From positions 1 to 15,765 of the forward strand of contig CABUDI010000033.1 in assembly GCA_902490305.1 (NCBI GenBank): a stretch of 15,765 bases of DNA. Direction: 5' to 3'. Shown here piece after piece: positions 14,446 to 15,765 of this stretch; the first letter of the stretch is position 1; each line of letters begins with the position of its first letter. Source of the DNA: an uncultured Collinsella sp. (GTDB lineage Bacteria; Actinomycetota; Coriobacteriia; Coriobacteriales; Coriobacteriaceae). A program made the position numbers and the translations under genes. The notes below the pieces were generated by a model that worked only from the letters and a program-made list of their open reading frames with translations, searched no databases and was not told where the DNA came from.

Positions 14446-15600
14446 ATGCACGAGACAGAGATCAACAACTACCTTGCCGTCATTAAGGTGGTCGGCGTCG
14501 GCGGCGGCGGTACCAACGCGGTCAATCGAATGATCGAAGAGGGCATCCGCGGCGTCGAGTTTGTTGCCATCAACACCGATGCTCAGGCACTCGCGATCTC
14601 TGATGCCGATATCAAGGTGCACATCGGCACCGACCTTACCCGCGGCCTGGGCGCCGGCGCCAACCCCGAGGTTGGCCGCAAGGCTGCCGATGAGTCCCGC
14701 GACGACATTGCCGAGGCGCTCGCTGGTGCCGACATGGTGTTCATCACCTGCGGCGAGGGCGGTGGCACCGGTACCGGCGCTGCTCCCATCGTTGCCGATA
14801 TCGCGATGAACGAGGTCGGTGCGCTGACCGTCGCCGTCGTGACCAAGCCCTTCACCTTCGAGGGCCGCAAGCGCAAGAAGAGCGCCGAGGAGGGCATTAA
14901 GACCCTCTCCGATTGCGTCGACACCATGATCGTCATCCCTAACGATAAGCTGCTCGACATCGCCGAGAAGAAGACCACCATGCTCGAGGCCTTCGCGATT
15001 GCCGATGGCGTCCTTTCCCAGGGCACCCAGGGCATCACCGACCTCATCACCGTCCCCGGTATCATCAACCTGGACTTCGCCGATGTTAAGACCATCATGA
15101 AGCAGGCCGGTACCGCCATGATGGGTATCGGTACCTCTTCTGGGGACACCCGTGCCGTCGACGCTGCCCAGCAGGCCATCTCCAGCCCGCTGCTCGAGAG
15201 CTCCATCGATGGTGCCACGCGCGTGCTGCTCTCCATCGCCGGTTCCAAGGACCTGGGCATCCAGGAGATCAGCGACGCCGCCGACGTTGTCGCCAACGCC
15301 GTCGACCCCGAGGCCAACATCATCTTCGGTACCGTTGTCGACGAGTCCCTGGGCGATCAGGTGCGTATCACCGTCATCGCTACGGGCTTCTCCGACTCCA
15401 ACGTCAACCGTCAGGACGAGCTCTTTGCTGCTCAGCAGTCTCAGAGCAAGGCCGCTGCCTCCGCTGAGCCGCAGCGCACCGCTCCTGCCACGAGCCCGGC
15501 TCAGGCCGCTCCGACCCGCAACGTCGGTGGCACCGAGCTTCCTAACTTCGGCAACGATCAGTTCGAGCTTCCCGACTTCCTGAAGCGCGGTAGCTTCTAA
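14446..15600 (+). CDS. ftsZ: FtsZ, tubulin-like GTPase of the division ring
   Basis: FtsZ polymerises with GTP into the ring that recruits the divisome. The 384 residues show the nucleotide loop VGVGGGGTNAVNRM (16-29), NTDAQAL (43-49), the tubulin signature GEGGGTGTG (103-111), KPFTFEG (134-140) and the T7 loop NLDFADV (208-214) with D210 and D213. The globular part ends near 316. A short, Ala/Gln/Pro-rich linker (about 320-360) leads to the C-terminal peptide FELPDFLKRG (373-382), which docks membrane anchors such as SepF. A second copy of its core, ELPNF, lies ten residues earlier. C-ending codons are used more heavily than in most neighbours, as expected for an abundant protein. No ftsA lies upstream and no sepF follows within the window. 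A terminator follows directly. Confidence 0.98.
   Translation: MHETEINNYLAVIKVVGVGGGGTNAVNRMIEEGIRGVEFVAINTDAQALAISDADIKVHIGTDLTRGLGAGANPEVGRKAADESRDDIAEALAGADMVFITCGEGGGTGTGAAPIVADIAMNEVGALTVAVVTKPFTFEGRKRKKSAEEGIKTLSDCVDTMIVIPNDKLLDIAEKKTTMLEAFAIADGVLSQGTQGITDLITVPGIINLDFADVKTIMKQAGTAMMGIGTSSGDTRAVDAAQQAISSPLLESSIDGATRVLLSIAGSKDLGIQEISDAADVVANAVDPEANIIFGTVVDESLGDQVRITVIATGFSDSNVNRQDELFAAQQSQSKAAASAEPQRTAPATSPAQAAPTRNVGGTELPNFGNDQFELPDFLKRGSF
15535..15582 (+). repeat. Tandem near-repeat encoding the FtsZ C-terminal motif
   Basis: GAGCTTCCTAACTTC (15535-15549) and GAGCTTCCCGACTTC (15565-15579) match at 13 of 15 bases, with a 30-bp period. They encode ELPNF and ELPDF. Matching synonymous codons suggest a local duplication rather than chance similarity of the peptides, although strong codon bias in this gene could also produce it. 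Confidence 0.55.
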
Positions 15601-15626
15601 GTCGTTCTTTGCATTGTTGTGCGCAG

Positions 15627-15655
15627 GGGCGTGTCCGTATGGACGCGCCCTTTTT
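15627..15655 (+). terminator. Rho-independent terminator of the dcw operon
   Basis: GGGCGTGTCC (15627-15636) pairs with GGACGCGCCC (15641-15650) over 10 bp with one T-G wobble, around the loop GTAT, followed directly by TTTTT (15651-15655). It begins 26 nt after the ftsZ stop. Stem, loop and T-tract are all typical. Confidence 0.92.
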
Positions 15656-15672
15656 ATTCAAGACTTTAGTCC

Positions 15673-15693
15673 GCTGGCCGCGCAGCGGCCAGC
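15673..15693. repeat. Palindrome A downstream of the terminator
   Basis: GCTGGCCGC (15673-15681) and GCGGCCAGC (15685-15693) form a perfect 9-bp stem with a GCA loop, followed by TTTAAA. A small IR, GACT-TT-AGTC (15662-15671), precedes it. It may be a back-up terminator or part of a repetitive extragenic palindrome. Confidence 0.6.
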
Positions 15694-15699
15694 TTTAAA

Positions 15700-15718
15700 C
15701 CACCCGCTACGCGGGTGG
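15700..15718. repeat. Palindrome B downstream of the terminator
   Basis: CCACCCGC (15700-15707) and GCGGGTGG (15711-15718) form a perfect 8-bp stem with a TAC loop. The right arm can instead pair with CCACCC at 15739-15744, so two exclusive folds are possible. Confidence 0.6.
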
Positions 15719-15726
15719 AGACAAAC

Positions 15727-15740
15727 GGCTTTACAAAGCC
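15727..15740. repeat. Palindrome C near the window end
   Basis: GGCTTT (15727-15732) and AAAGCC (15735-15740) are perfect 6-bp arms around AC; in RNA the innermost pair would open to give a 4-nt loop. The remaining 25 bases to the window end show no start of a gene that I can support. Confidence 0.45.
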
Positions 15741-15765
15741 ACCCCTCCGACCGATATTGACGATT

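Noticed and set aside
1..15765. Mobile element, CRISPR array, tRNA or a new gene system
   Set aside because: I looked for regularly spaced repeats, transposase or integrase motifs and tRNA-like folds and saw none; every large frame on the + strand belongs to a known dcw gene.

Overview
The window holds one almost gap-free division and cell wall (dcw) cluster, all on the + strand: mraZ, rsmH, an ftsL-like gene, ftsI, murF, mraY, murD, ftsW, murG, murC, murB, ftsQ and ftsZ. It opens in the promoter of mraZ and closes with a rho-independent terminator after ftsZ, followed by a run of small palindromes. I see no tRNA, rRNA, CRISPR array, transposase or phage gene.

Organism (inference): the DNA is moderately GC-rich. 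FtsZ carries the GEGGGTGTG form of the tubulin signature that I associate with Actinobacteriota, and no ftsA lies between ftsQ and ftsZ. Having murB between murC and ftsQ, however, is unlike the usual Mycobacterium or Streptomyces cluster. My best guess is a gut-type Coriobacteriia such as Collinsella or a relative. This was not checked against any database.

Layout: 1-110 is a strong sigma70-like promoter overlaid by 10-bp-phased MraZ boxes and by two near-identical dyads. 111-3975 carries the regulator MraZ, the 16S rRNA methyltransferase RsmH and the septal proteins FtsL and FtsI. 4103-7966 carries murF, mraY and murD; murE, often found between ftsI and murF, is missing. 7975-10600 carries the SEDS polymerase FtsW and the glycosyltransferase MurG, overlapping by 11 bp. 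10698-14246 carries murC, murB and ftsQ, the last two overlapping by 44 bp. An AT-rich leader of about 200 bp then precedes ftsZ (14446-15600), so ftsZ probably has its own promoter. No gene-free stretch exceeds 300 bases.

How the genes work together: MurB, MurC, MurD and MurF build UDP-MurNAc-pentapeptide (MurA and MurE must be encoded elsewhere). MraY and MurG turn it into lipid II. FtsW polymerises it and FtsI crosslinks it at the septum, under the control of FtsQ and FtsL and at the place marked by the FtsZ ring. MraZ probably represses its own promoter.

This is a well-known type of locus, not a new system. The points worth a second look are the paired dyads at the mraZ promoter, a tandem near-copy of the FtsZ C-terminal peptide visible also in the DNA, a repeated motif in the long FtsW tail, the palindromes in the ftsZ leader, and the hairpin cluster after ftsZ.
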